NCBI GenBank assembly: GCA_024696615.1 | Contig: JAILGS010000081.1 | Location: 1-64,000, forward strand | Direction: 5' to 3' | Origin: Lachnospiraceae bacterium | Lineage (GTDB): Bacteria > Bacillota > Clostridia > Lachnospirales > Lachnospiraceae | DNA length: 64,000 bases | Part shown: piece after piece, positions 63,449-64,000 of the stretch | Numbering within the stretch: position 1 is the first letter of the stretch | How the letters are laid out: the number at the start of each line of letters is the position of its first letter | The notes under the pieces: generated by a model | What the model was told of the DNA's origin: nothing | What the model saw: the letters and a program-made list of their open reading frames with translations, nothing else | The model's database searches: none | Program-made: the position numbers and the translations under genes

Positions 63449-64000
63449 CTACGTTTCTTCCTGTTCTGCAAGATTCAGAATTCCATATCGGATGGTACGA
63501 ATGGCAATATAAGTAATTCCAAGTCCGATAAATAACAGGATGCATAATACGGTTAAATAAAAATTCTTTCCACTAAAACGATAGAATAATACTCCCACCA
63601 CGGTGACAATCGCTGCAAATAAAATCGCAATTCCCATGGCATAGAAGGTATTATAATTTTCTCTAAGGGAGCTTAATTCATCATCCCATACGAGCTTTGG
63701 CTGAATCGAATCAAGATAAATTCCCATATAGGAAATAAATACGATGGAAGCCAGACTAATTGCTAAATAGCACAGGCAATGAGCTAGTGGAATCGAGAAT
63801 AGGAAAAATCCTGGGATTAAATAAATCCACATTCCAAGGGTGGAGAAAAATACTCCCGTCATTGCTTTCGCATGCCACTGAATCTTATAGGATACGGGAA
63901 TATATTTCATAAACTGAAAATACTGACCCTCCCTGGATATGGCTCCGGAAGCGATACTACTCATGGCACTGATGATGATGGAGATGATAAATATTCCAAA
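63449..64000 (-). CDS. ABC-2-type transporter permease (partial, N-terminus outside window)
   Basis: The track starts this frame at an internal Met (63964), but the frame stays open for twelve more codons (FGIFIISIIISA) to the right edge, so at least 183 residues of a longer protein are seen. The segment ISREGQYFQFMKYIPVSYKIQWHAKAM matches the conserved cytoplasmic loop of ABC-2-type permeases (SREG..F...K..PVS). About five membrane helices follow, then a short acidic tail. Substrate unknown; its ATPase gene would be expected upstream, beyond the window. Confidence 0.75.
   Translation of the reverse strand, partial: FGIFIISIIISAMSSIASGAISREGQYFQFMKYIPVSYKIQWHAKAMTGVFFSTLGMWIYLIPGFFLFSIPLAHCLCYLAISLASIVFISYMGIYLDSIQPKLVWDDELSSLRENYNTFYAMGIAILFAAIVTVVGVLFYRFSGKNFYLTVLCILLFIGLGITYIAIRTIRYGILNLAEQEET

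Noticed and set aside
1-64000. tRNA, rRNA, CRISPR arrays, insertion sequences, prophage or replication origin
   Set aside because: No cloverleaf with a CCA end, rRNA stretch, spaced repeat array, transposase, integrase or DnaA-box cluster was noticed on either strand.

Overview
This window looks like a low-to-moderate GC, Gram-positive Clostridia chromosome, most likely Lachnospiraceae. I infer this from strong AGGAGG-type ribosome sites, lipobox lipoproteins, HemZ, a bifunctional Rel next to an MBL hydrolase and hemZ, and a Gram-positive type IV pilus operon. No rRNA, tRNA, CRISPR array, insertion sequence or prophage was seen. All but two genes (yggS and the MgtC-like gene) lie on the minus strand, so the text runs from high to low coordinates within operons. 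No stretch over 300 bases lacks a gene; the longest gap (12431-12719, 289 bp) carries RNA-like secondary structure.

Layout. (1) 1-14.5 kb: a type IV pilus operon read leftwards from a clear promoter at about 14.53 kb: pilC, major pilin, a PilM-PilN fusion, a long PilO-like protein, a 595-aa prepilin-like protein, a 1030-aa PilX-like protein, two smaller pseudopilins, and a secreted protein of at least 1012 aa that runs off the left edge. The ORF track omits this last gene because its stop lies outside the window. PilB, PilT and PilD are not in the window. (2) 14.5-21 kb: a surface-glycan cassette with a GT-C-type membrane protein, an FkbM methyltransferase, two GT2 glycosyltransferases and a second large polytopic protein. 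(3) 21-31.6 kb: an unrecognised membrane protein, then amino-acid biosynthesis (leuB-ilvD-ilvB and serC-serA), a nitroreductase and glyA. (4) 31.7-34.4 kb: a chemoreceptor with a long acidic N-terminus and a structured leader. (5) 34.5-41.6 kb: rel, an MBL hydrolase, hemZ, an HD-GYP protein and aspS. (6) 41.7-47.1 kb: an ECF-type sigma factor with a membrane beta-propeller partner, a two-component system, and a UBA/DUF4342 protein. (7) 47.4-57.4 kb: a dCache chemoreceptor, phosphoglucomutase, PutP, a polar amino-acid ABC transporter whose binding protein appears circularly permuted, a DUF1858 protein and a MATE exporter. (8) 57.5-64 kb: yggS, an unknown protein, an MgtC-like protein, metNIQ, azlCD and an ABC-2-type permease cut by the right edge.

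Together these describe a motile or surface-attached anaerobe. Pili, chemoreceptors, an HD-GYP candidate for cyclic-di-GMP turnover and a glycan cassette sit alongside amino-acid synthesis and uptake. The strongest unusual observations are the circularly permuted binding protein, the oversized pilin-like proteins with the secreted giant at the operon end, the layered inverted repeats between pilA and pilM, and the sigma/beta-propeller pair. Coordinates marked as revised starts come from reading ribosome sites by eye. No database search was run.
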